This document shows positions 52,720 to 63,077 of a DNA stretch of 64,000 nt, in pieces. Each line of letters opens with the position of its first letter. The stretch's first letter is position 1. Location of the stretch: assembly GCA_021783235.1 (NCBI GenBank), contig JAJXUD010000003.1:46004-110003 (forward strand). The letters are read 5' to 3'. The translations under genes and the position numbers were made by a program. Origin of the DNA: Myxococcales bacterium (GTDB taxonomy: Bacteria > Myxococcota > Myxococcia > Myxococcales > JAKAPL01). The notes below the pieces were generated by a model. It ran no database searches, was not told the DNA's origin, and saw only the letters and a list, made by a program, of their open reading frames with translations.

Positions 52720-53328
52720 ATGGCGCTCGTGCTCGGCATCGCGGGGGGCACCGCTTCCGGCAAGACGACGGTGGCGCGCCGCATCGTGGAGGCGGTCCAC
52801 GCGAGCCGGGTGGCCTATCTGGAGGAGGACGCCTACTACCGCGATCTCTCGGACCTCTCGTTCGACGAGCGGCGGCAGTTCAACTTCGATCACCCGGACG
52901 CCTTCGACGTCGACAAGATGGTCGCGCAGCTCGAAGCGCTGCGGGCCGGCCGGCCGGTCGATCAGCCCATCTACGACTTCGCCTCCCACACCCCGGGGAA
53001 GGAGACCCGCCGCGTCGAGCCGGCGCCGGTCGTGGTCATCGAAGGGATCCTCGTGCTCGCCATCGAGCCGGTGCGGCGGCTGCTCGACATCAAGATCTTC
53101 GTCGACACGGACGACGACGTTCGCGTGCTGCGCCGGATCGAGCGCGACGTCCGCGACCGCGGCCGGACCCTCGAGAGCGTCGTCGAGCAGTATTTTCGGA
53201 CCGTCCGGCCCATGCACCTCGGCTTCGTCGAGCCGTCGAAGCGCTTCGCGGACATCGTGATTCCGCACGGCGGCTCGAACGACGTCGCCATCGAGATGGT
53301 AGCGGGCGCCGTCCGCGCGCGGCTGTAG
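52720..53328 (+). CDS. udk: Uridine kinase
   Basis: This 202-residue enzyme phosphorylates uridine/cytidine (pyrimidine salvage). It has Walker A GGTASGKTT, the LEEDAYYRDLS loop (lid/acceptor Asp region), NFDHPDAFD, PIYDFASHTP and VIEGILVL. The C-terminal half matches Udk. ATG 52720 gives MALVLGIAGG. It is divergent from the gene at 52052-52552 and convergent with the selenoprotein operon. Confidence 0.95.
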   Translation: MALVLGIAGGTASGKTTVARRIVEAVHASRVAYLEEDAYYRDLSDLSFDERRQFNFDHPDAFDVDKMVAQLEALRAGRPVDQPIYDFASHTPGKETRRVEPAPVVVIEGILVLAIEPVRRLLDIKIFVDTDDDVRVLRRIERDVRDRGRTLESVVEQYFRTVRPMHLGFVEPSKRFADIVIPHGGSNDVAIEMVAGAVRARL

Positions 53329-53337
53329 CGCGAACGG

Positions 53338-54015
53338 CTAGCTGTAGTCGCGCGTGACGACCTCGCCCGGGCGGGGCGGGCCGACGAGGAGCCCGAGGGC
53401 GTCCATCAAGATCCATTTCTGCAACGCCTCGTCGTTCGGCCGTCCGAGCGAGTGGCCCGCGATGAAGCCCCGTGGGCAGAGCGCCCGCGGGGGCCTCGCC
53501 TGGCCGCTCTCCTCCGGCTCGACCGTGACGAGCACCGTGGGGATGCCGAGCAGCTCGATGGTCCTCTGGATCGTCACGACCGTGCGATGGCAGAGCCGTC
53601 AGCCGCCGGTCAAGAGGACGGCGTCGGGGCGGACTCGGTCGACCTCGCCAGCGATGGTCGGGATGGTCTCGGCCCGCAGCGCCCGCAGCTCCTGGCTGTA
53701 GCCCATCGAGAAGTGGCGGTCGCTCACCGCCCGGATGCGCCCCTCGCGGGCGAGCGACTGAAGCCGATCCAGCGGAAAGACGCAGTTGATGTCGGCGTCG
53801 ACGCAGGCGTGGTCGTAGTGGGCGTCGGCATAGGCCAGATCGGCGCCCGTCGCCGAGCCGGGGATGACCCGGTAGCTCTTGTCGCCATCGACCTCGAAGG
53901 GAGGATCCGTCCGGAGGTGGACGGCGGCGGTCGTCACGAGACAGACCGCCGCCTCCTCGAGCCTTCCTCGAAACGGCGTGAACGGAATGCAGTAGCGGGA
54001 GAGCTCGATCGCCAA
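53338..54015 (-). CDS. GrdB-family selenoprotein (Sec at codon 139), function uncertain
   Basis: Read through TGA 53599-53601, the frame gives 225 residues. N-terminal part: AVHLRTDPPFEVDGDKSYRV and DADINCVFPLDRLQSLAREG, typical of the glycine/betaine/sarcosine reductase selenoprotein B family. Then DAVLLTGG-Sec-RLC makes a Sec-x-x-Cys redox motif, and the sequence continues to RDYS. A SECIS-like hairpin follows the TGA. The start is TTG 54015, the only in-frame start after the peroxiredoxin stop, with AAAGGG upstream. It lacks GrdA/GrdE partners here, so amino-acid reduction is not implied; a thiol/selenol redox role is inferred. Confidence 0.88.
53564..53595 (-). promoter_or_regulatory. SECIS-like hairpin of the GrdB-family gene
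   Basis: In the mRNA, CUCUG pairs with CAGAG, then AUCG with CGAU, then CAC with GUG around a GGUC apical loop. The loop starts 18 bases after the UGA. G at the loop start and U within it match the bacterial SECIS rule, as in E. coli fdhF. Confidence 0.8.
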
Positions 54016-54027
54016 CCGGGCACCCTT

Positions 54028-54534
54028 TCAGCGAAGCCTGTCCAGCGCTTCCATGATCTTGTCGGTCGGCGGCTGCTCGCCGATGTCGTGGACGTCGACG
54101 TAGCGGACGACGCCCTGCTTGTCGACGACGAAGATCGCCCGCTCGGCGATGCCTCCCTCGCGCAGGATGCCGTAGCGGACCGAGACGAGCCCATGCGGCC
54201 AGAAGTCGGAGAGCAGCGGGTAGGAGAGGCCGCCCAGCGATTTGGCCCAGGCTTCGACCGAGGGAACGGGATCCGTCGAGATGCCCAGCACCTGGGCATT
54301 GCGCCGCTCGAACTCGGAGAGATCCTCCTCGTACGAGGGCATCTGGACCGTTCAGACGGGGGTGAAGGCCGCGGGGTAGAAGGCGATCACCACGTTCTTC
54401 TTGCCCCGGTAGTCCGCGAGCGAAACCTCCTTGGAGGTCTGCCCCTTGCCCGCGGTGTCGCCCGTGGCCCGTAGCGTGAATCCCGGCGCCTCGTCGCCCA
54501 CCGCGATCTTCCAGATCGGCTTCGGCTTTGCCAT
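54028..54534 (-). CDS. Selenocysteine peroxiredoxin (Sec at codon 61), AhpC/TSA type
   Basis: The 168-residue protein is obtained when TGA 54352-54354 is read as Sec. The frame before and after it matches peroxiredoxins: FTLRATG..., [31 protein letters not shown] and GVVRYVD. The usual peroxidatic Cys of TPVCT is the Sec. The protein contains no Cys at all, so it is a 1-Sec enzyme needing an outside reductant. ATG 54534 is the operon start; the GrdB-family gene follows 12 bases after the stop. Its role should be fast peroxide or alkyl hydroperoxide reduction in the cytosol. Confidence 0.92.
54320..54344 (-). promoter_or_regulatory. SECIS-like hairpin of the peroxiredoxin gene
   Basis: AGAU pairs with AUCU at the base, then an internal loop, then CCUC with GAGG around a GUAC apical loop. 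The loop again begins 18 bases after the UGA and starts with G then U, the same geometry as in the downstream gene. Confidence 0.65.
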
Positions 54535-54645
54535 GTCGCTCCTCTCCGGCTCGAGCTGCGCCCCTTCCGGGCGCAGGCCCTCTTTTTAACCACGGGATCG
54601 CCGCCTGCCAAGCCTTTGGTGGGCGAGGGGAGGGGGCCGAGAGCG

Positions 54646-55710
54646 CTACGGGCCGGTCGCTTCGACGTCGGCGGCGAGGTCGAGCTTCGCCTTCTCCATG
54701 CGGGCGCGCCCGCTCGTGGGGTCGGCCCGGAGCGCGGACTCGAGCTGACGGCGGGCTTCGCTGGCCTGGCCGGATCGCTCGTCCCGCAACGCCGCCGCGA
54801 AGTGAAGGAGGCCGAGCTGCCGGCCGGCCTCGCGGGAGACCGCGCCGCGGCCGAGGCCCACCGCCCGATCGGCCTGGAGGGTGGCCTCGAACTCCCGGAT
54901 CGCCGCCTCCTCGTCGTGGGAGCGCAGGTCGAGCTTGGCCTGCGAGAGATCGCGCGAGACGGCCGCGATGCGCTGGGCGAGCGAGGCGCCGGGGAGGCCC
55001 GCCCGCTCGAGCCTCTGCTCTGCGTCGGCGAGGTTGCCCGCGACGTAGTCCGAGCGGGCCGAGGCGAGGACTCCTGGATCGATCTCGCGGGCCGCTGCGT
55101 GGCGGGGCGCCGGAGCGGGCCACGCCGCCCGCGTCGTCTGATACCGGTGGGCCCGGCGGCGGGCGGGCTTCGACCTCCTCGTCGGGTGGGAGGGCTTCGC
55201 CGCCGCGCGGACGGGCTTCGGGGCGACCTGGGCCAGCGTCGGCCTCTCCGGAACGGCCGCGCGGACGGGCTTCGGGGCGACCTTGGCCAGGGTCGGCCTC
55301 TCCGGAACGGCCGCCGGAACGGTTCGGGCGGACGGCGGGGAAGAGGGCGGGACGATCGAGGAAGGCGGTGGAATTCGGAGCGCGGGTGCCGCGAGGGGGC
55401 TGGCGCGGGGGGAGGCCACGGCCGCCGCCACCGTGCGCCCCGCGATCGAGACCGGCGGCGCCGTGGGGTGCGGCAGGGCGACCGCCACCAGCGCGGATCC
55501 GGCGCAGGCGGCGACGGCGGCGACGAGGAGCTTGTCCCAGCGCTCGCGGAGCAGCTCGGCGAGCCGCTCCGGTCCCGAGGGCTCGAGCTCTTCCACGGGG
55601 GCGGCCATTGCCGGGCGGGGCCGCCGCGGCTGCCGCTGCTCGCGGAACGGGGCCGCTCGGGCGATGCGCTGGCGTGCCTGGGAGCCGGAGTGGGTCACAC
55701 TGCTACCCAT
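54646..55710 (-). CDS. Single-span membrane protein with Pro-rich repeats and TPR-like end
   Basis: The protein has 354 residues. A membrane helix lies at about 50-75 (DKLLVAAVAACAGSALVAVA), preceded by a basic cytoplasmic region. Then a Pro/Ala-rich segment includes an 18-residue direct repeat, AVPERPTLAKVAPKPVRA and AVPERPTLAQVAPKPVRA. The last 150 residues have TPR-like helices (YVAGNLADAEQRLERAGL, ALRDERSGQASEARRQLESA, LRADPTSGRARMEKA). ATG 55710 is the most likely start. It may be a scaffold or an accessory to a kinase. It is divergent from cysS. Confidence 0.7.
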   Translation of the reverse strand: MGSSVTHSGSQARQRIARAAPFREQRQPRRPRPAMAAPVEELEPSGPERLAELLRERWDKLLVAAVAACAGSALVAVALPHPTAPPVSIAGRTVAAAVASPRASPLAAPALRIPPPSSIVPPSSPPSARTVPAAVPERPTLAKVAPKPVRAAVPERPTLAQVAPKPVRAAAKPSHPTRRSKPARRRAHRYQTTRAAWPAPAPRHAAAREIDPGVLASARSDYVAGNLADAEQRLERAGLPGASLAQRIAAVSRDLSQAKLDLRSHDEEAAIREFEATLQADRAVGLGRGAVSREAGRQLGLLHFAAALRDERSGQASEARRQLESALRADPTSGRARMEKAKLDLAADVEATGP

Positions 55711-55885
55711 CGCAAGCGGTGGGCCAGTCGCGTGGGGTAGCAATTCCGACGACTTGGACTCAGCGTGGCCCGCCGCCGCCGTCCAGCGTGGGGTCGACCC
55801 CCCGGGAAAGTGGAGCAGGGGCGCACCAGTGGCGGATTCTTCGCACCCGATCTCGGCCCGCCGCTTGTGGTAGCTTCCGCCTGGC

Positions 55886-57337
55886 ATGAGCCCCCAGCGC
55901 ATCTTCGATACGCTCAGCGGCGAGAAGGTCGACCTCGTGCCGCTTCGCCCGCCGGAGGTCGGCATCTACGTCTGCGGCCCCACGGTCTACGACATGAGCC
56001 ACATCGGTCACGCGCGGGTCTACGTGGCCTTCGACGTCGTCGTCCGCTGGCTCCGCCACCGTGGCTACCGCGTCCGCTACGTCCGCAACTACACCGACGT
56101 CGACGACAAGATCATCCAGCGCGCGAATGAGCTCCACGAGCCTCCGTCGGCCGTGAGCGAGCGATTCATCCGCGAGTACCAGATCGACATGGCGGCGCTC
56201 GGCGTTCGCCCGGCGGACGTCGAGCCGAAGGTGACCGATCACCTCGCGGAGATCCTCGCCCTCATCGAGCGGCTCGTCGCCCGCGGCCTCGCCTATGCGT
56301 CGCAGGGGGACGTCTACTTCTCGGTCCGCGCCTTCCCGGGCTACGGCAAGCTCTCGCGCCGCAAGCTCGACGACCTGCGGGCCGGCGCCCGCGTCGAGCC
56401 CGGCGAGCAGAAGCGCGACCCGCTCGACTTCGCCCTCTGGAAGGCGGCGAAGCCCGGCGAGCCGGCCTGGCCCTCCCCCTGGGGCCCGGGCCGTCCGGGC
56501 TGGCACATCGAGTGCTCGGCGATGTCCGAGAAGTACCTCGGCGTCTCCTTCGACCTCCACGCGGGCGGCAAGGATCTCGTCTTTCCGCACCACGAGAACG
56601 AGATCGCCCAGAGCGAGGGGGCGAGCGGCGAGCCCTTTGCCCGGGTCTGGATGCACAACGGCTTCGTCACGGTCGACGAGGAGAAGATGTCGAAGTCGCT
56701 CGGCAACTTCTTCACCATCCGCGAGGTGACCGCGAAGTTCGAGCCGGAGGCGCTGCGGCTCTTTCTCCTCGGGACCCACTACCGGAGCCCCATCGCCTTC
56801 TCCGACAAGGGCGTCGCCGAGGCCGAGCGGCGGCTCGACTACCTCTACGAGAGCCTCGGGAAGGCCGACCTCGCCACCGCGGGCGTCGAGCCGCTCCCGA
56901 ACGGCGCGGTCGAGGAGGCGCTGGGCCGCGAGCTGGCGGCCGCCATGGACGACGACTTCAACACGCCCGGCGCCCTGGGGGCGCTCTCGGCGCCGTTCTC
57001 GCGGCTGAACGAGCTGTGCGAGAAGCCGGGGAAGGGCGAGCAGCGCCGCAGGAGCCTCGGCGAGGCCAGCTCGCTCGCGAAGGCGCTGCGAGCGGCGGGC
57101 GCTCTCCTCGGCCTCTTCGAGCGCGAGCCGCAGCTCTACCTGGACGCGCGGCGGGGCAAGCTCGCCGCGGCGAGGGGGCTCGACGTCGCCCAGGTCGAGC
57201 GGCTGATGGCCGACCGCGCGGCGGCGCGGGCGGCCAAGGACTTCGCGCGGGCGGACGCGCTGCGCGCCGAGCTCGCCGCGCTCGGGGTCGAGATCATGGA
57301 CACGCCCCGCGGCGCGCAGTGGAAGGTGGGGAGCTGA
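55886..57337 (+). CDS. cysS: Cysteinyl-tRNA synthetase
   Basis: This 483-residue class I synthetase charges tRNA-Cys. It has the zinc Cys in VCGPTVYD (about 29), the HIGH motif SHIGHAR, the zinc region HIECSAMS, LVFPHHENEIAQSEG and the KMSKS loop (EEKMSKSLGNFF). The anticodon-binding domain follows. Length is standard. It is divergent from the TPR-like protein gene and convergent with the phosphoesterase gene. The start at ATG 55886 gives the usual N-terminus. Confidence 0.97.
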   Translation: MSPQRIFDTLSGEKVDLVPLRPPEVGIYVCGPTVYDMSHIGHARVYVAFDVVVRWLRHRGYRVRYVRNYTDVDDKIIQRANELHEPPSAVSERFIREYQIDMAALGVRPADVEPKVTDHLAEILALIERLVARGLAYASQGDVYFSVRAFPGYGKLSRRKLDDLRAGARVEPGEQKRDPLDFALWKAAKPGEPAWPSPWGPGRPGWHIECSAMSEKYLGVSFDLHAGGKDLVFPHHENEIAQSEGASGEPFARVWMHNGFVTVDEEKMSKSLGNFFTIREVTAKFEPEALRLFLLGTHYRSPIAFSDKGVAEAERRLDYLYESLGKADLATAGVEPLPNGAVEEALGRELAAAMDDDFNTPGALGALSAPFSRLNELCEKPGKGEQRRRSLGEASSLAKALRAAGALLGLFEREPQLYLDARRGKLAAARGLDVAQVERLMADRAAARAAKDFARADALRAELAALGVEIMDTPRGAQWKVGS

Positions 57338-57339
57338 CC

Positions 57340-58746
57340 CTACTTCCAGAGGTCGGTGATCAGCGCGTCGGTGTGGCCGTACTGCGCGGGCAGGTTCGCG
57401 AGCCCGAAGCCGGCCTCGATGGTCGCGAGCGTCGAGAAGTGGCTGTAGAGCGTCCCGTTCTGCGTGCCGGGGCTCTTGAGCATCGGGGAGAGGATCATCG
57501 TCATGATCTGATCGGTGTCGTTCTCGCCCTCGTCCCAGGTGACGATGACGAGGCCGTTCCGCTGGTAGGCGGACGACGTCAGGATGGTCGGCAGGTTCGC
57601 CCGGAGCCAGTCGTCCTGCTGCTGGAGCGGCGTGCTCGTGCAAGTGTCGTGGCCGTCGTCGCAGAGGTTCGGGGAGATGAAGTTGTAGCTGTACGCCGTC
57701 CCCGCCGCGAGGTCGGCGGCGATCCCGGGCATGCCGCTCTCGGGCTCCCAGCTCACGTCGTTCGTCTGGCAGGTCGCGCTCGCCTGGGTGTCGAGGAAGT
57801 GCGGCATCGGGTTGTGCTTCGAGACGTAGTGGTCGTTGTTGGCGTCGGAGCCGCTGTCCGAGAGCTGGCAGGGGCTCGTCTGGCTCTCCGAGTACTCGTG
57901 CCAGCTGAGGCCGGCGTTCTCGAGCTGGATCGCGATGTCCAGGGTGCCCGAGGCGACCTGGTAGTTCGCGCTCGAGGCCGGGCCGTCCGCGGTGATGCCG
58001 AAGTTGTCGCCGCCGGTGAGGCAGAGGTAGTTCGGCAGGCTCGGGTGGACCATCCCGTCGGTGAAGTTCGTCATCTCGACGCCCATGGGGAACAGCGTCC
58101 CCACCATGTACGAGCTCGCCGACTGGCCGGCGACCGAGCTGAAGTTCGTGTTCTCCATCAGCACGATCCAGACGTGGGAGAGCTGCGGCACGCCCTGGTT
58201 CTTGCAGAGGCCCGAGGCCGCGTCGCAGCTGAACGGAGCCGTGCAGCCTCCGGGGCAGGCGCCGCCCGTCGAGCCGCCCGAGCTGCTGCCGCCGGAGGTC
58301 GTCGAGCCGCCGGACGTGCTGCCGCCAGAGGTCGTCGAGCCGCCGGACGTGCTGCCGCCGGAGGTCGTCGAGCCGCCGGACGTGCTGCCGCCAGAGGTCG
58401 TGGAGCCGCCGGAGCTGCTGCCGCCGGACGTCGAGCCGCCCGCCGTCGTCGTGGAGCCGCTGCTCGTCGAGCCGCTCGAGCTCGCCGCGCCGCTGGTCGT
58501 GCTGGAGCCGCCCGAGCTGGACTGGCCGCCCGTCGTCGTCGAGCCGCCGCTCGACCCGCCCGTGGAGGTCGAGCCGCCGCTCGCGGAGGCGACCGGCGCG
58601 TAGCAGCGGCCGAGGTGGCAGTGGAACCCCGCTCCACCGCAGTCGGCGTCGCTGCTGCAGCTGCCGCCCGTCGCGGGCGCGCTGCTGCAGGCGGCGAGGG
58701 CGAGCGCGGCGAGCGCGGCGACAAAGAGGCGATCGAAGCTGAGCAT
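57340..58746 (-). CDS. Phosphoesterase-family lipoprotein with Gly/Ser repeat stalk
   Basis: The protein has 468 residues. Signal peptide MLSFDRLFVAALAALALAAC places lipid on Cys 20. A Cys-rich patch (SCSSDADCGGAGFHCHLGRC) and a Gly/Ser/Thr stalk with 11-residue repeats (STTSGGSTSGG) follow. The catalytic domain (from about 190) matches phospholipase C/acid phosphatase AcpA-type phosphoesterases: HVWIVLMENTNFSSVAG, HPSLPNYLCLTGG and VTWDEGENDTDQI. It is probably surface-displayed and acts on phosphoesters outside the cell. Stop 57340 nearly touches the cysS stop (convergent). Confidence 0.9.
   Translation of the reverse strand: MLSFDRLFVAALAALALAACSSAPATGGSCSSDADCGGAGFHCHLGRCYAPVASASGGSTSTGGSSGGSTTTGGQSSSGGSSTTSGAASSSGSTSSGSTTTAGGSTSGGSSSGGSTTSGGSTSGGSTTSGGSTSGGSTTSGGSTSGGSTTSGGSSSGGSTGGACPGGCTAPFSCDAASGLCKNQGVPQLSHVWIVLMENTNFSSVAGQSASSYMVGTLFPMGVEMTNFTDGMVHPSLPNYLCLTGGDNFGITADGPASSANYQVASGTLDIAIQLENAGLSWHEYSESQTSPCQLSDSGSDANNDHYVSKHNPMPHFLDTQASATCQTNDVSWEPESGMPGIAADLAAGTAYSYNFISPNLCDDGHDTCTSTPLQQQDDWLRANLPTILTSSAYQRNGLVIVTWDEGENDTDQIMTMILSPMLKSPGTQNGTLYSHFSTLATIEAGFGLANLPAQYGHTDALITDLWK
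58300..58420. repeat. 33-bp tandem repeat in the stalk of the phosphoesterase lipoprotein
   Basis: About four near-identical copies of a 33-base unit (ccgccggacgtgctgccgcc plus agaggtcgtcgag on the plus strand) encode the 11-residue STTSGGSTSGG repeat. The period is a multiple of three. Confidence 0.85.
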
Positions 58747-58846
58747 GGGTGAGCTCCTCGAGGGGGCGGAAGGCGCGGCATTCAACACGCCCGCTCCCCC
58801 GAAGGCAACCCCTCCCCGTCCCCAATTCGCCGCGGCAGTGGACGGG

Positions 58847-60742
58847 CTAGATCCCCCACCGGAGCTTGCGCCGACGGGACTTCGCGTAGCGGTGCTCCGG
58901 GGAGAGCCGCAGCGCGGCGTCGAGCTCCCGCAGCGCGAGATCCTCCAGGCCGCTGCTGGAGTAGGCGTTCCCGAGCGTGATGCGCACGTCGACGTCGTCC
59001 GGCCAGAGCCGCTTCGCGAGCTCCGCGAGCCGCCGGGCCTCGGCCGGATCGCCGCGGCGGTAGAGAAGCTTGCGGGCCACGCGCTCGAGGTAGCGCGGGT
59101 TGCGCGGGGTCAAGGCCAGCGCCCGGGCGAAGGCCTCCTCCGCCGCCTCCCAGTCCCGTCGCGCGTCGGCGCGCAGCCCGTCCTCGTAGGCCTCGAGCGC
59201 GAGCTCGCCCTCCAGCCGCTCGAGCGCCGCCCGGAGCGCCGGCGACGAAGGCCCGTTGGGATCCTGCGCGAGCGCGGCGCGCAGCTCGCGCAGCGCCTCC
59301 GAGCCGCGCCCCAGCTGGCGCAGCGCCGCGGCCCGTCCGAGCGGGCTGTCCGGACCGGCGGGCTCGGAGGGGCGCCGCTGCGCCGGGGCCGCTCGCTGCG
59401 CCGGCTCTCGCCCGGTGGCCGGAGGGGCCTCGGGCCTCGGGGTGCCCGGGCGCCGCTCCACCACGCCCTTGCCCATGAGCGCTCGGAGGAGTTCGAGGGT
59501 CCGCTCCCGAGGAAGGCCGCTCGCGGCGAGCAGATCGCTCGCCGACAGCTCGCAGCCGGAGAGCCGCGAGGCGACGAACGCCTCCTCCGGTGAGAGGCTC
59601 GCTTCGCGGAGCCCCAGGCTCGTCAGCCGGTAGCGGCCGAGGAGCATCGGGCTCAGCGACGGACGGGCGGGTGGCGCGGGTGACGGCGTCAGCAGCGTCG
59701 GCGCCGCATCGAGCGCGACGACGACGGTCGGGCTCGATGCGGGAGAGCTCGAGCCCGCGTCCGGCGCTCCGGGGGCGGGAGCGAGCTCGAGGGCGAGGGC
59801 GCGCAGCCGCGCGAGGCAGCTCGACATGCTCTGGGGCCGCTCCTCCGGCCGCTTCTCGAGGCAGGCGGCCACGAGGGCCGCGAGCCCCGGGACCGCCGCC
59901 GCGGTCGGCGCGACGCTCTCGAGCGGGGGCGGCGGCTCGGACTGGTGCTTGAGGAGCAGCCGGACGGGGTTCTCGGCGACGAACGGCGTCCTCCCGGCGA
60001 GCATCTCGAAGAGGACGACCCCGAAGGAGTAGACGTCGGAGCGGTGGTCGACCGGCCGGCCCGCGGCCTGCTCGGGGGACATGTAGTCGGGCGTGCCGAG
60101 GATCATCCCCACCTGGGTCCGCCGCTGATCGTCGTCGAAGCTCATCTTCGAGACGCCGAAGTCGAGGATCTTGACGAGCTCTCCCTCCTCGCGCGGCAAG
60201 AGCATCACGTTGTCCGGCTTGAGATCTCGGTGGACGATGCCGGCGGCGTGGGCCGCCTCGAGCGCCCGGGCGATCTGGGTCGCGATCGCGACCGCCCGCG
60301 CCGGGCGAAGCCGTCGCGCCTGCGCGATCGCCTGCGCGAGCGACCGGCCGCGCAGCTCTTCCATGACCAGGTAGGCGAGCCCGTCCTCGGTCCGGCCGAA
60401 GTCGGTGACCGAGACGATGTTCTCCTGGCCGATGCGCCCCGCCGCGATCGCCTCCTGGTGGAAGCGGCCGAGCAGCTCGTCCTGTCCGAGCAGCTCGGGC
60501 CGGAGCAGCTTCATCGCCATCCGCTTGCGCAGCATGACGTGCTCGACGGCGTAGACGGCGCCCATCCCGCCCTCGCCGATCCGCTCGAGCACCAGGTACC
60601 GATCGATCGTCCGGCCGAGCAGCGGGTCGGTCGCGAGGGGAGTGGGCCTTCCGGTCATCAGCTCGAGCGAATCGCAGAGGTAGGTCGGCGGCTTCGCGGG
60701 CAGCGCCCCCTCCGTCCCCTCCTTCGTGCCCTGGAGCTCCAT
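58847..60742 (-). CDS. Cytosolic Ser/Thr protein kinase with C-terminal TPR repeats
   Basis: The protein has 631 residues. Kinase core: [51 protein letters not shown]. After about residue 350 comes a Pro/Ser linker and a short winged-helix-like segment ([20 protein letters not shown]). TPR repeats follow ([40 protein letters not shown]). There is no membrane helix, so it is predicted to be soluble. Start ATG 60742 is kept; a second Met at residue 29 (MTGRPTPLA) is an alternative. It is divergent from uvrB. Confidence 0.92.
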   Translation of the reverse strand: MELQGTKEGTEGALPAKPPTYLCDSLELMTGRPTPLATDPLLGRTIDRYLVLERIGEGGMGAVYAVEHVMLRKRMAMKLLRPELLGQDELLGRFHQEAIAAGRIGQENIVSVTDFGRTEDGLAYLVMEELRGRSLAQAIAQARRLRPARAVAIATQIARALEAAHAAGIVHRDLKPDNVMLLPREEGELVKILDFGVSKMSFDDDQRRTQVGMILGTPDYMSPEQAAGRPVDHRSDVYSFGVVLFEMLAGRTPFVAENPVRLLLKHQSEPPPPLESVAPTAAAVPGLAALVAACLEKRPEERPQSMSSCLARLRALALELAPAPGAPDAGSSSPASSPTVVVALDAAPTLLTPSPAPPARPSLSPMLLGRYRLTSLGLREASLSPEEAFVASRLSGCELSASDLLAASGLPRERTLELLRALMGKGVVERRPGTPRPEAPPATGREPAQRAAPAQRRPSEPAGPDSPLGRAAALRQLGRGSEALRELRAALAQDPNGPSSPALRAALERLEGELALEAYEDGLRADARRDWEAAEEAFARALALTPRNPRYLERVARKLLYRRGDPAEARRLAELAKRLWPDDVDVRITLGNAYSSSGLEDLALRELDAALRLSPEHRYAKSRRRKLRWGI

Positions 60743-60890
60743 AGGCTCTCTCGCCTCCCGTCACGCCCTTCGAGATTTAGGGAGCCGGCCGGTGGCCTGC
60801 CAGGCTCCCTCCCCGCCGGGCGTGGTGGCTGCCGCCTCGGGTGGGCAACGGAATGCACAGCCGCTCCCGTGCGTGGTAACCCTCGTGGCA

Positions 60891-62993
<2,103 letters not shown>

Positions 62994-63077
62994 GCGGGAG
63001 CCGCCACGGCTCCCGGCGCCTTCGACCGGTAGTGCTGACTCCTTGCCATTTCCAGAGCTTCCGGCGAACCTCGTGGC

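Noticed and set aside
53338..54015. Glycine or betaine reductase complex
   Set aside because: Only the selenoprotein-B-like family member is present. GrdA, GrdE, GrdC and GrdD are missing, so the name would mislead.
54028..54534. Peroxiredoxin pseudogene with nonsense mutation
   Set aside because: The TGA replaces exactly the peroxidatic Cys, the frame continues perfectly, a hairpin follows, and the next gene shows the same pattern.
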